Part shown: positions 11,794 to 19,532 of the stretch, in pieces
Position numbering within the stretch: the stretch's first letter is position 1
Layout: each line of letters starts with the position of its first letter
Assembly (NCBI RefSeq): GCF_033880585.1
Contig: NZ_CP137624.1
Location: 3,755,501 to 3,819,500, forward strand
Length of the DNA: 64,000 nucleotides
Origin: Lysinibacillus louembei
GTDB taxonomy: Bacteria > Bacillota > Bacilli > Bacillales_A > Planococcaceae
Reading direction: 5' to 3'
Position numbers and translations under genes: made by a program
The notes under the pieces: model-generated
What the model saw: the letters and a program-made list of their open reading frames with translations, nothing else
Told to the model about the DNA's origin: nothing
The model's database searches: none

Positions 11794-11822
11794 ATCATAT
11801 CAAAAAGAACTTTCCATGTCCT
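11794..11822 (-). promoter_or_regulatory. Candidate sigma-A promoter for uppS-cdsA-dxr-rseP-proS
   Basis: On the minus strand AGGACA (11817–11822) and TATGAT (11794–11799) are spaced by 17 bp. This would give a leader of about 35 nt before the uppS start. The −35 matches consensus at 4 of 6 positions and the −10 at 5 of 6. The position fits, as a terminator lies upstream. Confidence 0.45.
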
Positions 11823-11934
11823 TTTATTTCTTATTATGAACAGCATTACAGTTAATTTTTTAGTTCTAATATGTAATTTCACCCTATAAATTATGGTGAT
11901 AAGTTATTTTTTATGATAAAACCTCTTTTAATCA

Positions 11935-12000
11935 ATTATCCCTTGGCGTAATGGCCATTACTTATTTGGCATTCATCCCCGCAAGAGATTTTTACTTAAT
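11935..12000. repeat. Remnant of the dispersed intergenic repeat family
   Basis: It starts with TCAATTATCCCTTGGCGTAAT, a decayed form of the AATTACGCCTCGGCGTAATT end palindrome. It then carries GGCATTCATCCCC, which also follows repeat copy B at 49326. Only these two modules are recognisable and the central hairpins are missing. Confidence 0.45.
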
Positions 12001-12003
12001 CAA

Positions 12004-12036
12004 GTAAAAAAGGCGCCCTGTTTGAAAGGACGCCTT
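12004..12036 (-). terminator. Intrinsic terminator after pyrH-frr
   Basis: Minus-strand stem AAGGCGTCC/GGGCGCCTT (one U·G pair) has a 9-nt loop and is directly followed by TTTTTT. Both the G·U pair and the U run fit leftward transcription only. Confidence 0.85.
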
Positions 12037-12060
12037 AATTTAATTAAAGTTCTATCGTCA

Positions 12061-12617
12061 TTATACAGATAAAATTTCTTGTTCTTTTTCTTTTGTTACA
12101 TCGTCGATTTTTGCGATAAACTCGTCCGTTAGCTTTTGAATGTCATCGCCATAGCCACGTAAATCATCCTCTGTAATATCGCCGCTTTTTTCAAGCTTTT
12201 TCAAATCATCATTTGCATCACGACGCACATTACGCACAGCGATTTTTGCTTCTTCTGCCTCTTTTTTCACTTGCTTTACAAGCTCTTTACGACGCTCTTC
12301 TGTTAATGCAGGAATCGTTAAACGAATAACTGTTCCATCATTTGTTGGTGTAATACCAATATCAGATTTCATAATCGCTTTTTCAATTTCACCTAAAATT
12401 GATTTGTCGTAAGGTGCGATTACTAAAAGACGAGCTTCTGGAATTGATACACCTGCTAATTGATTAATTGGTGTTGGTGCACCGTAATAGTCTACAGAAA
12501 CGCGGTCTAATAATGAAGCGTTCGCACGGCCAGCACGAATCGATGCTAGTTCACGTGAAAATGCACTTAAAGATTTTGTCATTTTTTCTTTTGCTTGTTC
12601 TAAAACTTGCTTTGCCA

Positions 12618-12618
<1 letters not shown>
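12061..12618 (-). CDS. frr: Ribosome recycling factor
   Basis: Splits post-termination ribosomes together with EF-G. The 185-residue all-helical plus beta/alpha/beta protein has the family signatures [40 protein letters not shown] and [17 protein letters not shown]. Its start shares one base with the pyrH stop (TAATG), so it is coupled to pyrH. The strong terminator directly downstream ends the unit. Confidence 0.98.
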
Positions 12619-13355
<737 letters not shown>

Positions 13356-13389
13356 TCACTTGTATATTATTGTAATTGAATTTTGCTTG

Positions 13390-13422
13390 AAAAATAGGGA
13401 ACACGCTGGTGCTGTGCTCCCT
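13390..13422 (-). terminator. Intrinsic terminator after tsf
   Basis: Minus-strand stem AGGGAGCAC/GTGTTCCCT (one G·U pair) closes a 9-nt loop and is followed by ATTTTTC. It lies between tsf and pyrH. It may reduce rather than abolish transcription into pyrH, as no separate promoter is obvious in the roughly 50 bp left before pyrH. Confidence 0.75.
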
Positions 13423-13451
13423 AAATGTAATTCTCAAATTGAGATATAAGA

Positions 13452-14333
13452 TTAGTTACCTTTAACTTGGTTCATTACTTCTTCAGCAAAGTTATCTTCG
13501 CGTTTTTCGATACCTTCACCAACAGCATAACGAGTGAATGCAGTTACGTTACCACCAGTTGATTTTACGAAATCGCGTACTTTTTGATCTGAGTTTTTAA
13601 CGAAAGTTTGGTCAAGTAAGCAAACGTCTTCGAAGTATTTACCAAGACGACCTTCTACCATTTTCGCTACGATATTTTCTGGTTTACCTTCGTTTAACGC
13701 TTGCTCAGTTAACACTTTGCGCTCACGTTCAACTTCGTCAGCAGAAACTTCGTCACGAGATACATAAGTTGGGTTGATTGCTGCGATATGCATTGCGATA
13801 TCTTTTGCAGCAGCTGCATCTGTAGAGCCTTCTAACACGACTAATACACCGATGCGTCCGCCCATGTGTAAGTACGCACCAAATGCATCAGCATCTGTTT
13901 TTGTTTTTACTTCAAAGCGACGTAAAGAGATTTTTTCTCCAATTGTAGCTGTTGCTTGAGAAATTTGGTCAGCGATTTTCACGCCATCTTTTTCAAGTTC
14001 TAAAGCAGCTTCTACAGATGCTGGTTTAGCAGCTAATAATTGCTCAGCTAAGCTAGCAACTAATACTTGGAATTTTTCGTTTTTCGCAACGAAGTCTGTT
14101 TCAGCATTTACTTCTACAAGAATCGCTTCGTTACCTTGCTCTAAAATGTAAGTAGTACCTTCCGCAGCGATACGGTCAGCTTTTTTACCAGCAGCAGCTA
14201 AACCTTTTTCACGTAAAAAGTCGATTGCAGCTTCTAAGTTACCGTCTGTTTCTACTAACGCTTTTTTACAGTCCATCATACCAGCGCCAGTTTTTTCACG
14301 TAATTCTTTAACTAATTGTGCAGTGATTGCCAT
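13452..14333 (-). CDS. tsf: Elongation factor Ts
   Basis: Guanine-nucleotide exchange factor for EF-Tu. The N-terminal UBA-like domain ([19 protein letters not shown]) is followed by [11 protein letters not shown] and the core domain with [12 protein letters not shown]. The 293 residues match the Bacilli form. It is bracketed by hairpin terminators on both sides (after rpsB and after itself), which probably sets stepped expression relative to S2 and UMP kinase. Confidence 0.98.
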   Translation of the reverse strand: MAITAQLVKELREKTGAGMMDCKKALVETDGNLEAAIDFLREKGLAAAGKKADRIAAEGTTYILEQGNEAILVEVNAETDFVAKNEKFQVLVASLAEQLLAAKPASVEAALELEKDGVKIADQISQATATIGEKISLRRFEVKTKTDADAFGAYLHMGGRIGVLVVLEGSTDAAAAKDIAMHIAAINPTYVSRDEVSADEVERERKVLTEQALNEGKPENIVAKMVEGRLGKYFEDVCLLDQTFVKNSDQKVRDFVKSTGGNVTAFTRYAVGEGIEKREDNFAEEVMNQVKGN

Positions 14334-14380
14334 TTTTAGTGGGCCTCCTTGAAATTATATATAATTAATATTGTACTCTC

Positions 14381-14417
14381 AAAAAAAGGTGATAAGAGGG
14401 ATCAGCCACTTATCACC
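14381..14417 (-). terminator. Terminator or attenuator between rpsB and tsf
   Basis: Minus-strand stem GGTGATAAG/CTTATCACC with a 12-nt loop is followed by seven T. It is a strong intrinsic terminator shape. The tsf start is less than 50 bp further on, so incomplete termination is the likely way tsf is expressed. Confidence 0.8.
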
Positions 14418-14433
14418 ATTGTGTAAAAGGGAA

Positions 14434-15162
14434 TTACTCAGCAGCTACTGCTTCTTCTTCAACAGCTGGAGCTTCTGATTCACCTTGTTTAGACTCGATT
14501 AGCGCGTCAGCCATTTTTGCAGTTAATAATTTAACAGCACGAATAGCATCATCGTTAGCAGGGATTACGTAGTCGATTTCATCTGGATCACAGTTTGTAT
14601 CAACAATACCTACTAGAGGGATGTTTAATTTACGAGCTTCCGCAACAGCGATACGCTCTTTGCGTGGGTCTACTACAAACATTACGTCTGGAATAGCTGT
14701 CATATCACGGATACCGCCTAAGAATTTCACTAGACGCTCATGCTCTTTTTTAAGTTGAATAACTTCTTTTTTAGGAAGAACAGCAAAAATGCCTTCTTCT
14801 TCCATTTTTTCGATTTCTTTCATACGTGCAACACGTTTTTGAATTGTACCGAAGTTTGTTAAAGTACCACCTAACCAACGTTGGTTGATGTAGTAGTTAC
14901 CTGAACGCTCAGCTTCTTCTTTAATCGCTTCTTGCGCTTGTTTTTTAGTACCAACGAAAAGAACTTTACCACCATCTTCGCCAACTTGACGCATGAAGTC
15001 ATAAGCCTCTTCTAATTTTTTAACTGTTTTTTGTAAATCGATAATGTAGATACCGTTACGCTCAACGAAGATATATTTCTTCATTTTTGGGTTCCAACGG
15101 CGTGTTTGGTGACCGAAATGTACACCAGCTTCAAGTAATTGTTTCATTGAAATTACTGACAT
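14434..15162 (-). CDS. rpsB: 30S ribosomal protein S2
   Basis: Structural protein of the small subunit. [27 protein letters not shown] is split between start and signature 1. The later [11 protein letters not shown] and [33 protein letters not shown] are diagnostic. The 242 residues end in an acidic Glu/Ala tail typical of Bacilli. It has a strong promoter and a leader of about 120 nt. Confidence 0.98.
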   Translation of the reverse strand: MSVISMKQLLEAGVHFGHQTRRWNPKMKKYIFVERNGIYIIDLQKTVKKLEEAYDFMRQVGEDGGKVLFVGTKKQAQEAIKEEAERSGNYYINQRWLGGTLTNFGTIQKRVARMKEIEKMEEEGIFAVLPKKEVIQLKKEHERLVKFLGGIRDMTAIPDVMFVVDPRKERIAVAEARKLNIPLVGIVDTNCDPDEIDYVIPANDDAIRAVKLLTAKMADALIESKQGESEAPAVEEEAVAAE

Positions 15163-15285
15163 GTTTAGTTCCTCCTAATTGTTTGGTTTTTTTCCTCCGC
15201 ATTTATCATTTGCAACAAGCAACCCTATAAAATAGAGCACCACTTACTACATCAAAATACGTGTGTATTGTTAACACCGCTATAT

Positions 15286-15314
15286 AATATATCATGTATT
15301 TTTCTATATGACAA
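15286..15314 (-). promoter_or_regulatory. Sigma-A promoter of rpsB
   Basis: Minus-strand TTGTCA (15309–15314), a 17-bp spacer and TATATT (15286–15291) lie just after the swrB terminator. The transcript would have a leader of about 115 nt before the S2 start, long enough for autogenous control. I could not assign it to a known leader family by eye. Confidence 0.75.
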
Positions 15315-15391
15315 GTATTTTGGTAAATGCTTCGTTTTCTCCCACGATTCCTCTTCAAAATCCGAGGTAAAATACTTTTCTGAAGCTATAT

Positions 15392-15425
15392 AAAAAAAAC
15401 AGAGAGGGAATCTCCTACCTCTCTG
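15392..15425 (-). terminator. Terminator of the fla/che operon (after swrB)
   Basis: Minus-strand stem CAGAGAGG/CCTCTCTG with a 10-nt loop is immediately followed by eight T. It lies between the swrB stop and the rpsB promoter and cleanly separates motility from ribosomal transcription. Confidence 0.88.
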
Positions 15426-15432
15426 CCCTTAT

Positions 15433-15972
15433 TTAGGAATGAAATTTAATGAGCAATTCAATTTCTGTCTTTCCTTTTTGAGTTTGCTTGGCAATTTCTT
15501 CAATAGATTTCCCATTTCTATGCATAGCGAGAATTTGTTGTTCGGGTGTTAATGATTCTCGCTTTGGCGCTGGAGCTTCGTGTTTTTCAAGCTCTTGTCG
15601 CTTTTGTTGTTTATAAACATTTGCCGCTACATTTTTCGGAACAAATGCTTTCTTTTCGATGGGTACTTGCTCCTTTAAAACCGATTCAGACAGCTGTTCA
15701 CGCTTTATATCAACAAAATGATTAGCGTCTTGCTTTATATCAGGCATGGCATTTTTAACAGTTGTTAGCTCACGCAGCAAACGGTCATTTTCTTCTCGCA
15801 TTTCGATTAAATAAACGCCGATTGCATCATCCATCTCCTGCATTAGCTGATTTTGTCTCACTTCTAAATCTTTAAATTTTGCGACCTTATTATTCAATAA
15901 TATGATTAAATAAAAAATAATCAGCTGTGCAATAATAAGCCCTATTATTAAAAAACTAATAACTGAATTCAT
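15433..15972 (-). CDS. swrB: SwrB-like protein (flagellar assembly / swarming activator)
   Basis: In B. subtilis SwrB is a membrane-anchored protein that promotes export-apparatus activation and SigD activity. This 179-residue protein has the expected layout: an N-terminal membrane helix (about residues 3–27), a coiled coil (about 30–75), a charged low-complexity linker, and a conserved C-terminal module. That module includes EQQILAMHRNGKSIEEIAKQ and ends GKTEIELLIKF. Its position as last fla/che gene, just before rpsB, matches swrB (ylxL). Overall similarity in the linker is expected to be low, so the call rests on layout, tail and position. Confidence 0.8.
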   Translation of the reverse strand: MNSVISFLIIGLIIAQLIIFYLIILLNNKVAKFKDLEVRQNQLMQEMDDAIGVYLIEMREENDRLLRELTTVKNAMPDIKQDANHFVDIKREQLSESVLKEQVPIEKKAFVPKNVAANVYKQQKRQELEKHEAPAPKRESLTPEQQILAMHRNGKSIEEIAKQTQKGKTEIELLIKFHS

Positions 15973-15980
15973 ACATTCTC

Positions 15981-16283
15981 CTATCCGCTATAGTCAATAA
16001 AGTTTCCTTTAAACGGGTGATGTGCTTTCACTTTTTCTTCTTCTTTTTTCTTTTTGTTTTGCTGTTCGGCATTCGCTGTATTATTACCTTCTTTGTTATC
16101 TGACACAGCATCTAAATTTTCTGTGTCATTAACTGTTTTTTGTTTTCGCTCTATTTCCTTTTTTAACGCTTCATTTGCGTGCATTTGTTGAAGTATGTTG
16201 TTTTGATGCTGCTGGTCAGCTATTTTTCCGGCATCGAACGTTTTAGGAATCGCAATTTGTAACTCTACACCTTTTAAGCTCAT
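15981..16283 (-). CDS. Small uncharacterised protein between sigD and swrB
   Basis: A 100-residue soluble, very polar protein. An N-terminal block (SLKGVELQIAIPKTFDAGKI) is followed by a helix-forming Gln/Lys/Glu-rich middle and a short C-terminal FKGNFIDYSG. There is no membrane segment and no domain I can name. SD GGGAGTGG precedes the ATG. It starts 13 bp after the sigD stop and ends 8 bp before swrB, so it is co-transcribed with both. B. subtilis has no gene at this place. From memory, similar small proteins occur next to sigD in other flagellated Firmicutes, but I cannot confirm that here. Confidence 0.75.
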   Translation of the reverse strand: MSLKGVELQIAIPKTFDAGKIADQQHQNNILQQMHANEALKKEIERKQKTVNDTENLDAVSDNKEGNNTANAEQQNKKKKEEEKVKAHHPFKGNFIDYSG

Positions 16284-16296
16284 ACTAATCCACTCC

Positions 16297-17067
16297 CTAT
16301 GAATTAATTACTTCTGGCGATAAAAACTTGCGCAATTTAAACAATGCCTTTGAATGAATTTGTGATATGCGGGAAGTAGACAAATCAAGCATCTCGCCAA
16401 TTTCTGTCAAGGTCATTTCCTCAGTATAAAATAAGCTTAATACAAGCTGCTCTTTGTCATTTAATTTTTCGATATTGCGCCCCAAATCCGCTAATAGCTC
16501 ATTGTGCACGATTTCCTGTTCTGGCGTTCTCGTATCATCATCCCTTATAACAAAAACTTTTCCTTCCAACTCTTCTTGATCCTGTTGCTCATTAATTGAT
16601 AAAACATTTGAAAAAAAATGTTCTTGAACGGTTTGATATATTTCTTCGATTGGTAGTTGCATATGTGCAGCTAACTCCTCTGGTGTAACATGACGCATTA
16701 GCTTTTGCTCAAGCTCCTCAATTTGAGCTTCAAGCTTTTTAGCTTTTTCTCGCGCTGAGCGTGGTAACCAATCTTCCTTGCGCAAACCATCTATAATTGC
16801 ACCTCTTACACGAAATGATGCATAGGTGTCGAATTTTAAATCTCTCTTTATATCAAATTTATTTAAAGCATCAAATAACCCCATCATGCCTAAGCTATAT
16901 AAATCATCTCTAGAAACATTTTTCGGTAATCCAGCCCCGATACGTTGCACATGATAAGATACAAGCGGCTTATATTTTTTTATTAACTGATTACCTGCAT
17001 CTACATCTCGCTCCATCGTCCAGCTATGCCAAAGATTTTGCTCGTCATTTATAATTGGTTGTGTCAC
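16297..17067 (-). CDS. sigD: RNA polymerase sigma factor SigD/FliA (motility sigma-28)
   Basis: Directs transcription of late flagellar, chemotaxis and autolysin genes. The 256 residues show region 2 (LVSYHVQRIGAGLPKNVSRDDL, then YASFRVRGAIIDGLRKEDWLPRS), region 3 and region 4 (LTEIGEMLDLSTSRISQIHSKAL). The longest frame begins with 13 extra codons. I start at GTG 17067 because AGAGAGGTGG lies 6 nt upstream and the length then matches the family (about 254). It is separated from the che genes by a strong terminator and a repeat copy, so independent expression is likely. Confidence 0.95.
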   Translation of the reverse strand: MTQPIINDEQNLWHSWTMERDVDAGNQLIKKYKPLVSYHVQRIGAGLPKNVSRDDLYSLGMMGLFDALNKFDIKRDLKFDTYASFRVRGAIIDGLRKEDWLPRSAREKAKKLEAQIEELEQKLMRHVTPEELAAHMQLPIEEIYQTVQEHFFSNVLSINEQQDQEELEGKVFVIRDDDTRTPEQEIVHNELLADLGRNIEKLNDKEQLVLSLFYTEEMTLTEIGEMLDLSTSRISQIHSKALFKLRKFLSPEVINS

Positions 17068-17185
17068 ACGTATCCACCTCTCTTTAAAATCGATTATACC
17101 TCTCAAGTCCAGTTTTTCAGATGATATAAGAACTTCGCTGCTTCAAAATTTTTTATGCTATGTCAACAAATAGAGTGTCTCTCAT

Positions 17186-17319
17186 GATAAAGCCCCCGAC
17201 AGATGTCACAAATTTTGAAAGGAGGCCTGCACAACGCAGGTCTGTTAACCGTTGGCGCATGTATGACGCTTTTAGGTTAAAAATCCGGACGAGAGTTAGC
17301 CAAAATGTAATGGCTAACT
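17186..17319 (-). repeat. Dispersed structured repeat, copy C
   Basis: Read on the minus strand it follows the family layout. An end hairpin (AGTTAGCCA/TGGCTAACT) comes first, then CGTCCGGATTTTTAACC. A stem TTAACC/GGTTAA encloses an inner hairpin. CCTGC-type hairpin CCTGC/GCAGG follows, then CTCCTTTCAAAATTTGTGAC and the GGGGGCTTTAT block. Compared with copies A and B, several stems differ in sequence but remain paired. It sits between the cheD-orf122 terminator and sigD. Confidence 0.75.
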
Positions 17320-17441
17320 AACTCTTTTCAAATCATCAGCTCTGTAAAAAATATTAGTAATTTTCTAGACAGCCCTTATTATTACAACTATTATAACAAA
17401 TTCACACATATTTTTCATATGTACGCAGAATACTTTCTTAT

Positions 17442-17486
17442 AAAAAAAAGAACTGTTCAGAAAGTTTTCATCTTTCTAAACAGCTC
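17442..17486 (-). terminator. Strong terminator between the che genes and sigD
   Basis: A 15-bp minus-strand stem (GAGCTGTTTAGAAAG pairing with CTTTCTGAACAGTTC, with two G·U pairs) and a 7-nt loop are followed by eight T. It lies 23 bp after the orf122 stop and divides the fla/che operon just before sigD. Confidence 0.87.
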
Positions 17487-17508
17487 TCTATTTCATCAAT
17501 TAAGGAAA

Positions 17509-17877
17509 TTAGCTATTGACCATTTCATCCTCTTTATGCATCATTGTCCGTACAACCTGTGCAATATCCTCCGTGCTTTCATCAGCAAACTCAACTGTTG
17601 ATGTAGCATTTTGTTGAATAAACGGTTGATTTTCTGATGATGTGGTATCCTCAGTTTCTACGGATTCTCCACTAAACGCAATTTCTTGTGGTGTATAAAA
17701 AATATAGCCTAAAAAATAACGTAGTGGAAATGCGATGATAAAGCCAATAAATGCAACACCTAGTGCCGTTAATAACGTTGGAAGTGGCATTACAAAAGGT
17801 TTTTGAATTGCATAGATGAAATAAGCAGTAAAGCTAATTAACGCAATCCAACAATTTATTAAAATCGAACCAAGCAT
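17509..17877 (-). CDS. Small membrane protein between cheD and sigD, function unknown
   Basis: The 122 residues have two hydrophobic helices (about 4–25 and 32–55), then an acidic Ser/Thr/Glu-rich tail of about 60 residues that should face the cytoplasm or cell surface. I recognise no domain. Its start shares a base with the cheD stop (TAATG), so it is translationally coupled to cheD. It is the last gene before the terminator. B. subtilis lacks a gene here. Its location suggests a motility-associated role, but nothing in the sequence proves it. Confidence 0.75.
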   Translation of the reverse strand: MLGSILINCWIALISFTAYFIYAIQKPFVMPLPTLLTALGVAFIGFIIAFPLRYFLGYIFYTPQEIAFSGESVETEDTTSSENQPFIQQNATSTVEFADESTEDIAQVVRTMMHKEDEMVNS

Positions 17878-18374
17878 TATATTTCACTCACCCCTCGGTT
17901 CACTGTACGAATATTTAACTTGTTCGTAACAGGACTAAATTCAATTGTTCGCCCACTATTTCCACCTGTATCCTCTGCAATAAGAGGAATTTTATATTTA
18001 TTTAGTTCATTTTTTACAGCTTCTACATTGCGGGGACCAATTCGCATAGAACTTTTATCGGATGTAAATTGGAACATTTGTGCACCACCAGCGATTTTCG
18101 CCTTTAGTTTAAATGTTTGAACACCTTCTGCTTTTAACAAGTCTAATAGCGCTTTAATGCCTGTATCAGCAAATTTGGCTACATTTGTAGCATCTACTTT
18201 TCCTAAGCTCGAATCTGGAAGCATAACATGAATTAAACCAGCGATTTGTTTCGTTTCATCGTAAATGACAACACCTACACACGACCCTAAACCAGATGTA
18301 CGAATCGTGTTAGGTGCCTTTACTACATCCATTTGTGCAATACCTACTTTAACAATTGTGTCAGATGTAAACAT
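17877..18374 (-). CDS. cheD: Chemoreceptor glutamine deamidase CheD
   Basis: Deamidates receptor glutamines and in Bacillus also binds CheC to set adaptation. The 165-residue protein keeps the Cys-His catalytic pair: GLGSC at about residues 29–33, followed by IAGLIHVMLPDS with His near 49. The C-terminal RIGPRNVEAVKNELN and TGGNSGRTIEF are also typical. It begins one base after the cheC stop. With CheC directly upstream, the CheC-CheD adaptation loop is complete. Confidence 0.96.
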   Translation of the reverse strand: MFTSDTIVKVGIAQMDVVKAPNTIRTSGLGSCVGVVIYDETKQIAGLIHVMLPDSSLGKVDATNVAKFADTGIKALLDLLKAEGVQTFKLKAKIAGGAQMFQFTSDKSSMRIGPRNVEAVKNELNKYKIPLIAEDTGGNSGRTIEFSPVTNKLNIRTVNRGVSEI

Positions 18375-19007
18375 TTAGGATACACCTAACACTTTAAAAA
18401 TTGTTGCGAATGAATCTGGGTCTGGTAACAAAAAGAAATGCCCATGAACAGCTTCAGAGATAGCGATATCTTCTTCAAAAATGGATGTATTAATAACGAT
18501 AACATGATCGCTTACTTGAGATAATTCAATTAATCCTGTACTAATAATAGCGCCAAACATGTCAACACTTAACCCTGGCACAGTCGGATAAATTTTTAAT
18601 TTAGTAAAATCTGATAGTGCAGATAGATAGGAGCCTGATAAAATATTGCCCATTTCCTGCATCGCAGATAGCGCAAGCTCCGACACGGGGGCTTTATAAA
18701 AATCAAACGTCTCATCATGAATTAAACGTTGAATAAAGCGGTTTGCTTGTTCAATCGGCAGAATGAAAAACATGCTGCCTTCAACATCTCCTTCAATTCT
18801 TAAGAAAACGCCCACAACAACTGTTTCAGAGCCCCCTGCTAGCTCCATCATATGGTCAAATGTCACCATTTCGACCTTAGGTACTTGCATATCAATTTTT
18901 TTGCTTAACAAATCCGACAGTGCAGTTGCTGCATGTGCAGCACCGATATTTCCAATTTCCTTTAATACATCTAAATGCAACGAAGTAATTTTTTGATTGA
19001 AATTCAT
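18375..19007 (-). CDS. cheC: CheY-P phosphatase CheC
   Basis: Dephosphorylates CheY-P and binds CheD. The 210 residues contain both phosphatase helices: EIGNIGAAHAATAL (about 16–29) and EMGNILSGSYLSAL (about 115–128). Each has the Glu/Asn pair required for activity. Start ATG 19007 has AGGG upstream. It is adjacent to cheD and preceded by a hairpin that separates it from cheW. Confidence 0.96.
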   Translation of the reverse strand: MNFNQKITSLHLDVLKEIGNIGAAHAATALSDLLSKKIDMQVPKVEMVTFDHMMELAGGSETVVVGVFLRIEGDVEGSMFFILPIEQANRFIQRLIHDETFDFYKAPVSELALSAMQEMGNILSGSYLSALSDFTKLKIYPTVPGLSVDMFGAIISTGLIELSQVSDHVIVINTSIFEEDIAISEAVHGHFFLLPDPDSFATIFKVLGVS

Positions 19008-19027
19008 TCATATCCCTACTTTAGTAG

Positions 19028-19054
19028 CCTCTAAATAGCAAAAGCTATTAGAGG
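19028..19054 (-). other. Intercistronic hairpin between cheW and cheC
   Basis: Stem CCTCTAA-TAGC / GCTA-TTTAGAGG closes on a tiny AAAA-type loop and has no U run after it. It cannot be a standard terminator. An mRNA processing or stability role is possible, as it is the only such structure within the che genes. Confidence 0.45.
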
Positions 19055-19061
19055 CGTCATT

Positions 19062-19508
19062 TTAGCTTAACGGATTTAATACTTTGTCTAAATGCAATAA
19101 AATTAATAAACGATTGTCTAACTTAGCAACACCTGAAATAAACTCCTCTTCTAAAGAACCTACAACTTCTGGTTGTTGCTCAATAGAGCCTGCAGCGATA
19201 TCTAATACGTCATTAGCAGAATCAACAACAAAGCCTACTTCCATATCTTCCAACGTAATAATAATGATACGTGCTGCATCCTCTTCACCTAAAATCGGTA
19301 AATTAAAACGTTCACGTAAATCAATAATTGGTGTAACAACGCCACGTAAATTAATAACTCCTTTTACATAGGCAGGCGTTTTAGGTACACGCGTAATATG
19401 CATTAATTTTTCAATTCCTTGCACATGTGATACTGGAATCGCATATTCTTTATCTGCTAATTGAAAAACAATTACTTTAATATATTCTTGTTCAACAGCA
19501 TTTGTCAT
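19062..19508 (-). CDS. cheW: Chemotaxis coupling protein CheW
   Basis: Links receptors to the CheA kinase. It is a single CheW domain of 148 residues: VIVFQLADKEYAIPVSHVQGIEK, then TRVPKTPAYVKGVINLRGVVTPIIDLRERF with the conserved Asn-Leu-Arg-Gly and Arg, and a C-terminal LDKVLN. It lies 24 bp downstream of cheA. Confidence 0.97.
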   Translation of the reverse strand: MTNAVEQEYIKVIVFQLADKEYAIPVSHVQGIEKLMHITRVPKTPAYVKGVINLRGVVTPIIDLRERFNLPILGEEDAARIIIITLEDMEVGFVVDSANDVLDIAAGSIEQQPEVVGSLEEEFISGVAKLDNRLLILLHLDKVLNPLS

Positions 19509-19532
19509 AGTTTACACCTCTTCTTATCCTTA

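Larger units (their letters stand above)
11756..12060. other. Intergenic region between frr and uppS
   Basis: No coding sequence is seen. From right to left it holds the frr terminator (12004–12036), a remnant of the dispersed repeat (11935–12000), about 110 bp of AT-rich DNA, and a plausible uppS promoter (11794–11822). Confidence 0.6.
17068..17508. other. Intergenic region upstream of sigD
   Basis: No coding sequence is seen. Right to left it holds a terminator (17442–17486), about 120 bp of AT-rich DNA, repeat copy C (17186–17319), and about 100 bp before sigD. A TTGACA (minus strand, 17161–17166) is present but no well-spaced −10 follows it, so the sigD promoter is not settled. Confidence 0.55.

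Noticed and set aside
15163-15285. Known S2 leader riboregulator before rpsB
   Set aside because: The leader is long enough, but I could not match it to a remembered consensus, so only the promoter was annotated.
17161-17166. TTGACA as the −35 of a sigD promoter
   Set aside because: No acceptable −10 lies 16–18 bp downstream on the minus strand, so it was not annotated as a promoter.
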